Positions 1 through 10,205 of a DNA stretch of 64,000 nt are shown piece after piece; the stretch's first letter is position 1, and every line of letters starts with the position of its first letter. This DNA is from Streptomyces sp. DH12. GTDB taxonomy: Bacteria > Actinomycetota > Actinomycetes > Streptomycetales > Streptomycetaceae. Where the stretch lies: positions 124,001 through 188,000 of the forward strand of contig NZ_JAHWGT010000008.1 in NCBI RefSeq assembly GCF_020873895.1, written 5' to 3'. The position numbers and the translations under genes are program-made. The notes under the pieces were generated by a model. It had not been told where the DNA came from, did not search any database, and saw nothing but the letters and a program-made list of their open reading frames with translations.

Positions 1-388
1 ACTCGCCGGGCGGCAGCCCGAGCAGCCCGGCGGTCTCCGCGGGGGCCGCCTCCCAGGTCAGTACGGCTTCGGCGGGCCGGTCGCGGCCGCCTCCGCCGCT
101 GGGGAACTCCAGCAGCCCGGGTGCCAGGACGGGGCCGGAGCAGCCGCTTGCCGCATCGGCGTCCGCCGCGTAGGTGCCGCGCCGGTCGGTGACGACGAGC
201 CCCTCGTCGCGCAGCAGCCGCAGCGCGCTGCGCACGGTCTGGCGGTTGACCCGGAAGCGGTCCACCAGGGAGCGCTCGGAGGGGAGCCGGGAGCCGGGAG
301 CGACGCGCCGCCCGGTGAGATCGTCGCGGAGAGCCGCCGCGACCTGGAGGTAGAGCGGAAGCGCCGCGGAGGCGTGGGGTTCAGCCAT
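1..388 (-). CDS. GntR/HutC-family transcriptional regulator (3' part cut by window edge)
   Basis: My translation from the ATG at 388 begins MAEPHASAALPLYLQVAAAL. It continues into a GntR winged helix (LPSERSLVDRFRVNRQTVRS, then ALRLLRDEGLVV) at about residues 10-75. The start of the effector-binding part follows (AVLTWEAAPAETAGLLGLPPGE), where HutC proteins carry the UTRA domain. The gene runs off the window, so the C-terminus is unseen. A GAGGG 6-7 nt upstream supports the ATG. It is divergent from the alcohol dehydrogenase gene at 598, and the shared intergenic region holds a GGTCTAAACC sequence resembling HutC-type operators. Control of that gene, itself, or both is inferred. The effector is unknown. 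Confidence 0.88.
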   Translation of the reverse strand, partial: MAEPHASAALPLYLQVAAALRDDLTGRRVAPGSRLPSERSLVDRFRVNRQTVRSALRLLRDEGLVVTDRRGTYAADADAASGCSGPVLAPGLLEFPSGGGGRDRPAEAVLTWEAAPAETAGLLGLPPGE

Positions 389-408
389 GTTCAACCCTCA
401 AATTTCGC

Positions 409-467
409 TCAGCGTAGCTGAATGAGCCGTGTCGGTGAGCACATCCCTATCATTGGTCTAAACCTAT
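409..467. promoter_or_regulatory. Candidate GntR operator region between GntR and ADH genes
   Basis: Two dyads lie in this otherwise empty 209 bp divergent gap. TCAGC-GTA-GCTGA is at 409-421. ATTGGTCTAAACCTAT is at 452-467, with a core close to the TGGTCTAGACCA consensus of HutC-type GntR regulators. The second is the better operator candidate. Binding is inferred. Confidence 0.4.
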
Positions 468-597
468 TAGGAAGGGGAGCCCCGGCATTCCCCACCGCGC
501 CGCCCGAACTCTGGCCGAAACGGATTCGCGGGGAGCCGCCCGGGTACCCGGGCCAGCGCATGCCGCAAGGACGCCCCGACGGAGGGAGGACGGCGCC

Positions 598-1788
598 ATG
601 AGGGCCGTGACCTGGCAGGGAAAGCGCGACGTCCGGGTCGAGGACGTCCCCGATCCGCGCATCGAACAGCCCACGGACGCCGTCATCCGCGTCACCTCCA
701 CCGGACTGTGCGGCTCCGACCTCCATCTGTACGAGGTGTTCGGCCCGTTCATGACGCCCGGTGACGTCCTCGGCCACGAACCCATCGGCATCGTCGAGGA
801 GGTCGGCCCGGACGTGCCGGACCTGCGGCCCGGCGACCGCGTCGTGGTGCCCTTCCAGATCGCCTGCGGCAGCTGCTGGATGTGCGTGCGCGGATTGCCC
901 ACCCAGTGCGAGACGACCCAGGTGACCGGGGAGGGCATGGGCGCCGCGCTCTTCGGCTACTCCCGGCTCTACGGCTCCGTCCCCGGCGCCCAGGCCGAGT
1001 ACCTGCGCGTCCCGCAGGCCCAGTTCGGCCCGATCAAGGTGCCGCAGGGGCCGTCCGACGACCGGTACCTGTACCTCTCCGACGTCCTGCCGACCGCCTG
1101 GCAGGCCGTCCGGTACGCCGACGTGCCGCCGGGCGGCTCCCTCGCCGTCCTCGGGCTCGGGCCGATCGGCGAGATGTGCTGCCGCATCGCCCTGCACCAG
1201 GGCGTCGAACGGGTCGTCGGCATCGACCTCGTCCCCGAGCGGCTCGGCCGGGCCCGGGCGCGCGGCGTGGACGTCCTGGACCTCACCGCCTTCGACGGCC
1301 AGGACGAGCTGGTCGCCGCCGTACGGGACCTCACCGGCGGCCGGGGCCCCGACTCCGTCGTCGACGCCGTCGGCACCGAGGCCCACGGCAGCCCGGTCGC
1401 CAAGGCCCAGCAGCAGGTGGCCGGGCTGCTGCCGCGCGCGTGGGCCGCCCGCCTCCACCAGAAGGCCGGCTCCGACCGGCTCGCCGCCCTCTACCTGGCC
1501 ATCGAGCTCGTGCGCCGCGGCGGGACCATCTCGCTCAGCGGCGTCTACGGCGGCGCGGCCGACCCGCTGCCGCTGCTGACCCTCTTCGACAAGCAGGTCC
1601 AGCTGCGCATGGGCCAGGCCAACGTCCGCCGCTGGGTGGACGAGATCCTGCCGCTGCTCACCGACGACGACCCGCTCGGCGTCGACACCTTCGCCACCCA
1701 CCACCTGCCGCTCTCCGACGCGCCGCACGCCTACCGCATGTTCCAGCGCAAGGAGGACGGCGTCAGCAAGGTCGTCCTGCGTCCCTGA
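598..1788 (+). CDS. Zinc-dependent alcohol dehydrogenase (MDR superfamily)
   Basis: This 396-residue medium-chain dehydrogenase probably oxidises an alcohol or formaldehyde-type substrate with NAD(P). The N-terminal catalytic domain shows the zinc site GLCGSDLHLYEVFG, then GHEPIGIVEEVGPDV. The structural-zinc cysteine cluster is CGSCWMCVRGLPTQC at about residues 91-105. The Rossmann part has LAVLGLGPIGEMCCRIALHQ and an acidic residue at the end of strand 2 (GIDLVPERL), favouring NAD. Length and layout fit the FdhA-like group often labelled glutathione-independent formaldehyde dehydrogenase, but the substrate cannot be read from sequence. GGAGG about 11 nt upstream of the ATG is a plausible ribosome site. 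It is divergent from a GntR gene, its likely regulator, and converges on the FAD oxidoreductase with only 6 bp between stops. Confidence 0.9.
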   Translation: MRAVTWQGKRDVRVEDVPDPRIEQPTDAVIRVTSTGLCGSDLHLYEVFGPFMTPGDVLGHEPIGIVEEVGPDVPDLRPGDRVVVPFQIACGSCWMCVRGLPTQCETTQVTGEGMGAALFGYSRLYGSVPGAQAEYLRVPQAQFGPIKVPQGPSDDRYLYLSDVLPTAWQAVRYADVPPGGSLAVLGLGPIGEMCCRIALHQGVERVVGIDLVPERLGRARARGVDVLDLTAFDGQDELVAAVRDLTGGRGPDSVVDAVGTEAHGSPVAKAQQQVAGLLPRAWAARLHQKAGSDRLAALYLAIELVRRGGTISLSGVYGGAADPLPLLTLFDKQVQLRMGQANVRRWVDEILPLLTDDDPLGVDTFATHHLPLSDAPHAYRMFQRKEDGVSKVVLRP

Positions 1789-1794
1789 CCGGGC

Positions 1795-3210
1795 TCAGTG
1801 GTCGTCCGCGGCGCGCCACAGGGGCGGCTGCCGGGGGCCTTCCGGCGCCGCCCCGAAGAGGACCGCCCGCGCCACGGCCGGCGCGAACAGCGCCGCCGCC
1901 GGCTCGGTCAGCATCACCACCGACCGGAAGGCCCGCCCCACCTCCGGGACGCGCGGCGCCCGCGCCACCACCCGGCGCATGTACCAGTCGGCGGCCCGGC
2001 CCAGCGGCCCGGGGGCCGGCGTCCCCCCGGCCACGCCCGGCATCTTCCTGTCCGCGCCCGCGGAGATGTCCCACGCCTGCCGCGACGCCGCGCACAGCGC
2101 CCGCTGCACGCGCACCGTCGTCGGCGTGCGCCGCCGGTCCGCCAGCGCGTCCCGCAGGGCCACCGCCGTCAGCGCCGCGACCGCCATCCCCTGGCCGTAG
2201 ACCGGGTTGAAGGTGCACAGGGCGTCGCCGACGGCGAGGAAGCCCGCCGGCCGGCGCCCGGGCCGGTCGTAGCGGCGCCTGACGTTGGCGGTCCCGCGGA
2301 AGCCGTGCGCCGCGGACACCGGTTCCGCCTTGGCCAGCCAGTCGCGCACCAGGGGGTGCGGCAGCCGGCCGGCGAACTCCTCGAACGCGTCGCCGTCCGT
2401 CGGCGGCTCCTGGCCCCGCAGGCCCGACAGGGTGACGACGAAGCGGCCGCCCTCGACCGGCAGGGCCACCCCGCCGTACGTCTGCTCCGGATTGGGGATG
2501 ATGTTGAAGCCCAGCGCGTCCGTGTCGGCGTCGTGCCGCTCGTTGCGGTAGAACCGGGTCGCGTACGCCAGCCCCGTGTCCAGGACCTCCTCGAGGGGCG
2601 GCTCGGCGCCGAGCGCCGACAGCCATCCGGGCGCCCGCGACCCCCGCCCCGACGCGTCCACGACCAGGTCGGCGTCGATCGTCCGGGGCTCCGCGTCGCG
2701 GCCCGCGCCCCGCTCGCGCACCAGGACGCCCCGCACCCGGGCGGCGTCGCCGGTGAGGCCGACCGCCTCGGCCCCCTCCACGGCGGTGATCCTCGGGTCG
2801 GCCAGCACGCGCCGCCGCACCACGTGCTCCAGCAGCGGCCGCGACGCGCTCAGGATGTGCGCCGTCGCGGGCGTGCGCCGGTACCACCGGCCCCCCTGCC
2901 ACTGCACGAGGTCGGCGGGCATGCCGACCCGGGGCGCGCCGGCCGCCGCGACCTCGTCGACGACACCCGGCAGCAGCCGCTCGATCGCCTGCCGGCCACC
3001 CTCCAGCAGCACGTGCAGGTGGCGGCCCTGGGGCACCCCGGGCCGGGGTTCGGCCTCCTGGGGGAAGCGGTCGCGCTCCACGACGGTGACCTGCTCCGCG
3101 TGGTCGGCCAGCGCCCTGGCCGCCAGGAGCCCGGCGACGCTCCCGCCGATCACCACCGCGTGCCGTGTGCCGCCCGCCGCCTGGTGACCGCTGCCCAACT
3201 CGTCGACCAT
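1795..3210 (-). CDS. FAD-dependent oxidoreductase/monooxygenase-like protein
   Basis: The 471-residue protein opens with an FAD-binding Rossmann motif, HAVVIGGSVAGLLAARALADH, followed by an acidic VVERDRFP at the end of strand 2. A second flavin motif, GDALCTFNPVYGQGMAVAAL, lies near residue 325 and matches the GD motif of PHBH/geranylgeranyl-reductase-like flavoproteins. The PQGRHLHVLLEGG segment is common in actinobacterial FAD-binding monooxygenases of unknown substrate. AAGGGG 5 nt upstream supports the ATG at 3210. No signal peptide or membrane segment is seen. It lies 84 bp downstream of a PadR regulator on the same strand, so PadR-controlled drug or aromatic-compound modification is plausible but inferred. 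Confidence 0.8.
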   Translation of the reverse strand: MVDELGSGHQAAGGTRHAVVIGGSVAGLLAARALADHAEQVTVVERDRFPQEAEPRPGVPQGRHLHVLLEGGRQAIERLLPGVVDEVAAAGAPRVGMPADLVQWQGGRWYRRTPATAHILSASRPLLEHVVRRRVLADPRITAVEGAEAVGLTGDAARVRGVLVRERGAGRDAEPRTIDADLVVDASGRGSRAPGWLSALGAEPPLEEVLDTGLAYATRFYRNERHDADTDALGFNIIPNPEQTYGGVALPVEGGRFVVTLSGLRGQEPPTDGDAFEEFAGRLPHPLVRDWLAKAEPVSAAHGFRGTANVRRRYDRPGRRPAGFLAVGDALCTFNPVYGQGMAVAALTAVALRDALADRRRTPTTVRVQRALCAASRQAWDISAGADRKMPGVAGGTPAPGPLGRAADWYMRRVVARAPRVPEVGRAFRSVVMLTEPAAALFAPAVARAVLFGAAPEGPRQPPLWRAADDH

Positions 3211-3294
3211 GTCCGCCCCTTCACGTCGCAGAACCGGGAGCGACCAGTATCCACGGTCCGCCGCCGCGCGATGGGCGGCCGGGCCGCGAACCGT

Positions 3295-3900
3295 TCAGCT
3301 CCCCGCGCCCCCCGGGCCGCGCGCGCCCCCGCCGCGCTCCGTGCCGCCCCCGTCCGGCGCGGTGGCCGGCAGGGCCGCCACGCCCGCCAGCGCCTCCGTC
3401 AGCCACGTGACCCAGAAGCGCTCCAGCTCGATGCCGCCGCGCAGGACGAGGTGGCGAAGCCGGTCCGGCTCCGCGTCGCGCTCCGGGGGGAACTGACGCC
3501 GCTCCATGGCCAGGTACTCCTCCAACTGCGCCCGGTGCAGCTCCAGGTGGCGGCGCAGCTCCTCGGCCATGCCCTCGGTCCCGACCACCGCCGCGGCGCG
3601 CAGCCGCAGCAGCAGGGCGCTGCGGATCGGCTTGGGGTCCTCGACGCGCCGCGTCCAGTCCGCCAGTTCGGCCCGGCCGGCGGGCAGCACCTCGTACTCC
3701 TTGCGCTGTCCGCGCGCCGGCGCCGTGGCCGACAGGGCGCGGATGTGGCCGGCCTGCTCCAGCTTCCCCAGCTCGCGGTAGATCTGCTGGTGGGTCGCCG
3801 ACCAGAAGTAACCGATGGACCGGTCGAACCGCCGGGTCAGTTCGAGTCCCGAGGACGGCTTCTCGAGCAGAGCGGTGAGGATCGCGTGCGGGAGTGACAT
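3295..3900 (-). CDS. PadR-family transcriptional regulator
   Basis: This 201-residue protein starts MSLPHAILTALLEKPSSGLEL, the typical opening of the PadR winged helix. It continues with FWSATHQQIYRELGKLEQAG (recognition helix and wing) within residues 1-85. The C-terminal half (ELADWTRRVEDPKPIRSALL, then helical LEEYLAMERRQF) is the dimerising Vir_act_alpha_C type. Residues 175-201 are a Gly/Ala-rich tail. PadR proteins usually repress an adjacent detoxification or efflux gene, and the FAD oxidoreductase directly downstream on the same strand is the obvious target. The ligand is unknown. Confidence 0.9.
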   Translation of the reverse strand: MSLPHAILTALLEKPSSGLELTRRFDRSIGYFWSATHQQIYRELGKLEQAGHIRALSATAPARGQRKEYEVLPAGRAELADWTRRVEDPKPIRSALLLRLRAAAVVGTEGMAEELRRHLELHRAQLEEYLAMERRQFPPERDAEPDRLRHLVLRGGIELERFWVTWLTEALAGVAALPATAPDGGGTERGGGARGPGGAGS

Positions 3901-3969
3901 GCCCGCATCCTAGGGACCGGGCCGACCGGGCCGCCCTGCCCGGGCGGGGTGCTGCCGGCGCCGGACGCC

Positions 3970-6141
<2,172 letters not shown>

Positions 6142-7029
6142 TCAGCCGCGGCGCGCGAGGTGCGCCCCCCACGCGTCCAGCCCCTCCGGCGTGCACGGCA
6201 CCGTCCCCCACGGCGTCGCCTTCCCGCCGCCCGGCGGCGCGGCGGCGCCCGCCTCCGGCAGCCCGTGCGCCCGCAGCAGCCGGGCCACCGCCATCGCCCA
6301 CGGCCGCCGCAGCCGCGCCGCGGCCAGCAGCTCCGCGTCCGCCAGCAGCTCCTCCACCGGGCCCGTGCGCACCCCGTCCGGTGTGAGCACCGCCGCGTCG
6401 TCCGCCCAGCGCAGCGCGAGGTCCACGTCGTGCGTGGCCATCACCACGGTCGTCCCCGAAGCCCGCAACCCCTCCAGCACCGCGAGGAGCCGCTCCTGCC
6501 CGTGCGGGTCCAGCCCGGCCGTCGGCTCGTCCAGGACGAGCACCCGGGGCCGCATGGCGACGGCCCCCGCGATCGCCGCCCGCTTGCGCTGCCCGTACGA
6601 CAGCAGGTGCGTCGGTCGGTCCTCCAGCGCCACGATGTCCAGGGCCTCCAAGGCCCCGCGCACCCGGTCGCGGACCTCCTCCTCCGGCAGGCCCAGGTTC
6701 ATCGGGCCGAACGACACGTCCTGCCCGACCGACGCGGCGAACAGCTGGTCGTCCGGGTCCTGCACCACCAGCTGCACCGCCATCCGCAGCCGGGTCAGGC
6801 CCGCGCGGTCGTACGCCACGTCCTCGCCCGCCAGCCGCAGCCGCCCGCTCGCGCACCGCAGGCCGCCGCTCAGCAGCCGCAGCAGCGTCGTCTTGCCGCC
6901 GCCGTTGCGGCCCAGCACCGCCAGCGACCGCCCCTCCGGCACCGCGAAGTCGATCCCGCTCAGCACGGCGGGACCGCCCTCGTAGGCGAACCCCGCTCCC
7001 ACCAGCTCCACCACCGGCGACCCGGTCAT
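6142..7029 (-). CDS. cbiO: Cobalt ECF transporter ATP-binding protein CbiO
   Basis: This 295-residue ABC ATPase energises the cobalt energy-coupling-factor transporter. Walker A is LAVLGRNGGGKTTLLRLLSG, the Q-loop lies in VVQDPDDQLF, the signature is LLSYGQRKRAAIAGAV, and Walker B is RVLVLDEPTAGLDPHG. The FAASVGQDVSFGPMNLGL segment is typical of CbiO/EcfA. The start at 7029 shares one base with the cbiQ stop (TGATG), implying translational coupling. Its C-terminal tail (residues 225-295) is longer than the minimal CbiO core and of unknown role. It is the last gene of cbiMNQO. Confidence 0.93.
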   Translation of the reverse strand: MTGSPVVELVGAGFAYEGGPAVLSGIDFAVPEGRSLAVLGRNGGGKTTLLRLLSGGLRCASGRLRLAGEDVAYDRAGLTRLRMAVQLVVQDPDDQLFAASVGQDVSFGPMNLGLPEEEVRDRVRGALEALDIVALEDRPTHLLSYGQRKRAAIAGAVAMRPRVLVLDEPTAGLDPHGQERLLAVLEGLRASGTTVVMATHDVDLALRWADDAAVLTPDGVRTGPVEELLADAELLAAARLRRPWAMAVARLLRAHGLPEAGAAAPPGGGKATPWGTVPCTPEGLDAWGAHLARRG

Positions 7030-7775
7030 CACACCACCCGTTCGAGTCCGAGGGCGGCCGCCACCAGCACCGCCAGCAACACCGCCGTGGCCGCCAGGAA
7101 GCGGCGGTCCAGCCGCGCCGGGGGCACCAGCACCCGCAGCGTCCCGTCGTAGCCCCGCCCGGCGAGACCGCTCTGCAGCCGCGCCGCCCGGTCGAAGGCC
7201 CGGACGAACGCGGTCGCCCCGAGGCCGGCCGCCGACCGCCACGCCGCCGCCCGGCTCGCCGTCCCCAGCCGCGCGGCCTGCGCCTGCCGGATCCGCGCCA
7301 CCGCGTCCAGCAGCAGGAAGCCGATGCGGTACATCACCAGCGCCACGTCCACCACCGGCGCGGGCACACCCGCCCGCACCAGCCGGGGCAGCACGTCCGA
7401 AACGGGCGTGGTGAACGCGAAGAGCAGCACCCCCAGCGACGCCGCCGACGAGCGCAGCAGCAGCTCCCCGGCCCGCTCGGCACCGCCGGGCGCGGGCGCC
7501 ACCCAGCCCGCCGGGCCGCCCACCTGGAACAGCAGCGGCACCACGCCCGTGACACAGAAGCCGAGCGGCACCCGCCACGCCCGCCACAGCTGCCGCGGCG
7601 CCACCCCGGCCGGCCCCAGCAGCACCACGACGGCCACCACCGCCACCAGCGCCGCGCCCGGCCACGGCGGCAGTGACACCGCGCAGACCGTCAGACCGAA
7701 GCCGAGCACGGCCTTCTCGCCCGGGTGGCGGCGCCGCCAGCGGCTGCCGTGCGCCGCCACGTCGATGGGCAGCAC
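7029..7775 (-). CDS. cbiQ: Cobalt ECF transporter transmembrane protein CbiQ
   Basis: The 248-residue membrane protein is the T component that couples the CbiO ATPase to the CbiMN substrate unit. It starts VLPIDVAAHGSRW and has hydrophobic segments such as AVLGFGLTVCAVSLPPW and ALVAVVAVVVLLGP. The cytoplasmic coupling region includes AFDRAARLQSGLAGRGY, with the Ala-Arg-Gly-type motif of EcfT proteins. I prefer the GTG at 7775, which has GGGGAG 7 nt upstream and lies just after the cbiN stop. An upstream in-frame ATG at 7829 would overlap cbiN by about 50 bp. Its stop overlaps the cbiO start by one base. Confidence 0.88.
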   Translation of the reverse strand: MLPIDVAAHGSRWRRRHPGEKAVLGFGLTVCAVSLPPWPGAALVAVVAVVVLLGPAGVAPRQLWRAWRVPLGFCVTGVVPLLFQVGGPAGWVAPAPGGAERAGELLLRSSAASLGVLLFAFTTPVSDVLPRLVRAGVPAPVVDVALVMYRIGFLLLDAVARIRQAQAARLGTASRAAAWRSAAGLGATAFVRAFDRAARLQSGLAGRGYDGTLRVLVPPARLDRRFLAATAVLLAVLVAAALGLERVV

Positions 7776-7779
7776 CCCG

Positions 7780-8118
7780 CTACTCCCCGCCCGCCGGGGG
7801 CCGCCCGGCCGCCCCGGCCCGCTCCTCACCCTGCCGGCGCCCGCGGCGCAGCCCGAAGTAGTACGCCAGCACCCCGGCGCCCAGCGCGGCCTGGAGGGAG
7901 AACAGCGCCGACTCCACCTCGCCCGACGGCGGTTCGTACAGCGGGCTGAACCACGGCTCGTAGTCGGGGGCGTTCTCGGTGATCGCCACCTCCGCCTGGG
8001 CGTCCGCGCCCGCGAACGGCTCCTCCTTGTGGTCGCCGAGGCCCAGCACCAGCGGCAGCACCGCCAGCACCACCACGACCAGCAGCAGCAGCGCGTTGAT
8101 CCTCGTGTTCCGGCTCAT
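7780..8118 (-). CDS. cbiN: Cobalt ECF transporter small subunit CbiN
   Basis: The 112-residue protein has an N-terminal membrane helix ([20 protein letters not shown]), an extracellular loop with [20 protein letters not shown], and a second helix ([19 protein letters not shown]). This is the two-helix layout of CbiN, which assists cobalt loading into CbiM. Its ATG overlaps the cbiM stop (ATGA). A charged, Gly/Ala-rich tail follows the second helix. It is slightly longer than enterobacterial CbiN because of that tail. Confidence 0.9.
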   Translation of the reverse strand: MSRNTRINALLLLVVVVLAVLPLVLGLGDHKEEPFAGADAQAEVAITENAPDYEPWFSPLYEPPSGEVESALFSLQAALGAGVLAYYFGLRRGRRQGEERAGAAGRPPAGGE

Positions 8119-8807
8119 CGGACCGCCGCCTCCTTCGCTCCGCCCGCCGCGGGGAGCACGCCGAGCCGGGCCAGCTCGCCCCCGCTCGACTGCCGCAGCA
8201 GCCGCATCACCAGCACCGTCAGCAGGCCCTCGCTCACCGCCAGGGGCAGCTGCGTCACCGCGAAGATCCCCCCGAACTTGGCGAGCGCGCCCGTGAAGCC
8301 GCTGCCCGGGTCGGGGAACGCGAGCGCCAGCTGCACGCTCGTCACGCAGTACGTGGACAGGTCCGCCGCGAACGCGCCGAAGAAGACGGCCACCATCAGC
8401 GGCGCCCCGCAGCGGCGCAGCAGCCGGTACAGCCCGTACCCCGCCCACGGTCCGACGACCGCCATCGAGAAGGCGTTGGCGCCGAGCGTCGTCAGACCGC
8501 CGTGCGCCAGCAGCAGCGCCTGGAACAGCAGCGTGATCGTGCCGAGCACGGCCATGACGGGCGGCCGGAACAGGATGGCGCCGAGACCCGTACCGGTGGG
8601 ATGACTGCAACTGCCCGTCACCGACGGGATCTTCAGCGCGGACAGGACGAACGTGAACGCCCCGGCCGCGCCCAGCAGCAGCGTGGACTCGGGGTTGGCC
8701 CTGACCTCCCGGGTCAGCGCCCGAACGCCGTGGACGACGAACGGAGCGGCCGCCAGTGTCCAGGCGACCGCGTGTTCCCGGGGTAGGAACCCCTCGGCGA
8801 TATGCAT
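8115..8807 (-). CDS. cbiM: Cobalt ECF transporter substrate-binding subunit CbiM
   Basis: This 230-residue protein begins MHIAEGFLP. The N-terminal Met-His is the conserved metal ligand of CbiM/NikM, and further His residues occur in [18 protein letters not shown]. About six hydrophobic segments span the rest. It is the S component that binds Co2+ for cobalamin synthesis. It is first in cbiMNQO and overlaps cbiN by 4 bp. The start at 8807 lies just after the riboswitch, and the purine-rich ribosome site sits inside a small GGAGA/TCTCC stem (8812-8825), suggesting translational control. The Met-His must be exposed at the N-terminus, which fixes this start. Confidence 0.95.
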   Translation of the reverse strand: MHIAEGFLPREHAVAWTLAAAPFVVHGVRALTREVRANPESTLLLGAAGAFTFVLSALKIPSVTGSCSHPTGTGLGAILFRPPVMAVLGTITLLFQALLLAHGGLTTLGANAFSMAVVGPWAGYGLYRLLRRCGAPLMVAVFFGAFAADLSTYCVTSVQLALAFPDPGSGFTGALAKFGGIFAVTQLPLAVSEGLLTVLVMRLLRQSSGGELARLGVLPAAGGAKEAAVR

Positions 8808-8811
8808 GTGT

Positions 8812-8825
8812 GGGAGACCCTCTCC
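8812..8825 (-). promoter_or_regulatory. Ribosome-site hairpin upstream of cbiM
   Basis: The minus strand reads GGAGAGGGTCTCCC immediately before the cbiM ATG. GGAGA and TCTCC can pair around GGG, occluding the only good Shine-Dalgarno sequence. Together with the aptamer 25-30 nt upstream, this is the likely expression platform of the riboswitch. Confidence 0.5.
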
Positions 8826-8844
8826 AGCACCTCGTGGATGGACA

Positions 8845-9025
8845 ACGCGCCCTGGCCGGTCTCCTGGCTGACGGGTACTACCGCCTCGACCCCGCCTTCC
8901 CGGACGCCGCGGTCACCCGCGGCGGTCCAGTGGCTTCCCCGCTCGCGCGGGGGGTGGGGCCGGACTTCCCGATCACAGTGGCGAGGGCCGCGCCGGCTTC
9001 GCACCGGCTTCCCGTACACCAAGGC
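8845..9025 (-). ncRNA. Cobalamin (adenosylcobalamin) riboswitch
   Basis: The minus strand carries the hallmark conserved blocks of the B12 riboswitch in order. GGGAAGCCGGTGCGAAGCCGG leads into GCGGCCCTCGCC, then ACTGTGATCGGGAAG (8979-8965), and finally the B12 box AGCCAGGAGACCGGCC (8869-8854). It lies in the 5' UTR of cbiMNQO, so cobalt uptake should fall when cobalamin is plentiful. The outer edges are approximate because the P1 helix was not modelled. Confidence 0.95.
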
Positions 9026-9031
9026 CCTGCG

Positions 9032-9061
9032 ACACTAGTGCGTTGACCAGGTACATCACAA
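9032..9061 (-). promoter_or_regulatory. Candidate promoter of the cbiMNQO riboswitch transcript
   Basis: On the minus strand TTGTGA (9061-9056) and TAGTGT (9037-9032) are spaced 18 nt. This would start transcription near 9025, right at the 5' edge of the riboswitch. Confidence 0.45.
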
Positions 9062-9074
9062 CCACGCGGGCCGG

Positions 9075-9133
9075 GGGGTGTCCCGTCGACCAGGCGGGGC
9101 TCCCGGCGCCCGGCATGATCGACGAGACACCCC
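9075..9133 (-). terminator. Long hairpin after dhaM; copy 1 of a repeated hairpin element
   Basis: Arms GGGGTGTCCCGTCGA (9075-9089) and TCGACGAGACACCCC (9119-9133) pair with one exception and enclose a 29 nt loop. The right arm touches the dhaM stop codon, so it is well placed to end the dhaKLM transcript. A related hairpin with the same arm sequences lies at 47314-47353. Confidence 0.6.
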
Positions 9134-9582
9134 TACCGCTTGCGGTAGCCGTACGCCTCCGAGGCCGCCGCCTCCACCGCGTCGAGGTCGCCGCCCGCCG
9201 CCGCGGTCACCACGGCCGCCACCGCGCCCTCCACGAACGGCGCGTCCAGCAGCCGCGTCCCCGCCGGCAGTTCCCCGTCCTCCTCCAGCAGCGCCTTCAC
9301 CGTCAGGACGGCGCTGCCCAGATCCACCAGGACCGCCACGCCGGCGCCGCCGTCGGCCTCCCGCGCCGCCCGCGCGACGAGCTCGGCGCTGGTCCCGAAC
9401 CCGCCGTCCGGCCCGCCGCCGGCAGCCGCCACCGGTACCCCGCCGGCGCCCCCGGCCAGCCCCCGGGCGAGGTCGGCGACGGCCCGCGCGACCGGGGCGC
9501 TGTGCGAGACGAGCACGACGCCCACGGGCGCCCCCGCCCGGCTCCCGCCCGTCCCGCCCTGGGGCGTTCCCGCCCCGCTCAC
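9133..9582 (-). CDS. dhaM: Dihydroxyacetone kinase phosphoryl-donor subunit DhaM (EIIA domain)
   Basis: The 149-residue protein contains VGVVLVSHSAPVARAVADLA, where the His is the PTS EIIA-Man-type phosphorylation site, and VAVLVDLGSAVLTVKALLEE, typical of DhaM. It passes phosphate from HPr to the ADP bound on DhaL. Only the EIIA domain is present; the HPr and EI-like domains of E. coli DhaM are absent, as in many Gram-positive versions. The GTG start overlaps the dhaL stop (GTGA). The last ten residues include GYRKR. Confidence 0.93.
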   Translation of the reverse strand: MSGAGTPQGGTGGSRAGAPVGVVLVSHSAPVARAVADLARGLAGGAGGVPVAAAGGGPDGGFGTSAELVARAAREADGGAGVAVLVDLGSAVLTVKALLEEDGELPAGTRLLDAPFVEGAVAAVVTAAAGGDLDAVEAAASEAYGYRKR

Positions 9583-10205
9583 GCCGTCGCCCCCGTGGCG
9601 TCGGCGAGCGCCGCGAAGAGCAGCGCGGCCGACGCGGCGCCCGGGTCCCGGTGCCCCACCGACCGCTCGCCGAGGTAACTGGCCCGCCCCTTGCGGGCGC
9701 GCATCGCGACGGTCGCCTCCGCGCCCTCCGCGGCGGCCCGCGTGGCCGCCGCGACGGCGTCCGGCCGGTCCTGCCCGAGCACGGCGACGGCCGGCTCCAG
9801 CGCGTCCAGCATCGTCTTGTCCCCGGCCCGCGCCCCGCCGAGCCGGGCCACCGCCGCGACACCGGCGCCCAGCGCCTGCGCCAGCCGCGCGGGGGCCACC
9901 TGCGGCTCGTCGCCCAGCTCCTTGCCGGCGCCGCGCAGCAGCGTGCCGTACAGCGGCCCCGACGCCCCGCCCACCGTGGAGATCAACCGCCGCCCGGCCA
10001 GCACCAGTACCGCGCCGGGCGTCGCCGGGGGCTCCTCCTCCAGCGCGGCCGCCACCGCCGTGAAGCCGCGCCGCAGGTTGACCCCGTGGTCGGCGTCGCC
10101 GATCGCGGAGTCCAGCTCGGTGAGGAGGTCGGCGTCCCGGTCCACGGCAGCCGCCACCGCGGCCATCCACCGCAGGAACGTCCCGGCGTCCAGCACCGCG
10201 CTCAC
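9579..10205 (-). CDS. dhaL: Dihydroxyacetone kinase ADP-binding subunit DhaL
   Basis: The 208-residue protein shows the nucleotide and Mg-binding motifs of DhaL: LTELDSAIGDADHGVNLRRGF (Asp cluster), STVGGASGPLYGTLLRGAG, and ARAGDKTMLDALEPAV. The bound ADP acts as a phosphorylated cofactor that donates phosphate to dihydroxyacetone held by DhaK. Its start is the GTG at 10205, overlapping the dhaK stop by 4 bp (GTGA). The reading frame stays open further upstream inside dhaK, but the family begins with this VSAVLDAGTFLRWM segment. Confidence 0.95.
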   Translation of the reverse strand: MSAVLDAGTFLRWMAAVAAAVDRDADLLTELDSAIGDADHGVNLRRGFTAVAAALEEEPPATPGAVLVLAGRRLISTVGGASGPLYGTLLRGAGKELGDEPQVAPARLAQALGAGVAAVARLGGARAGDKTMLDALEPAVAVLGQDRPDAVAAATRAAAEGAEATVAMRARKGRASYLGERSVGHRDPGAASAALLFAALADATGATA

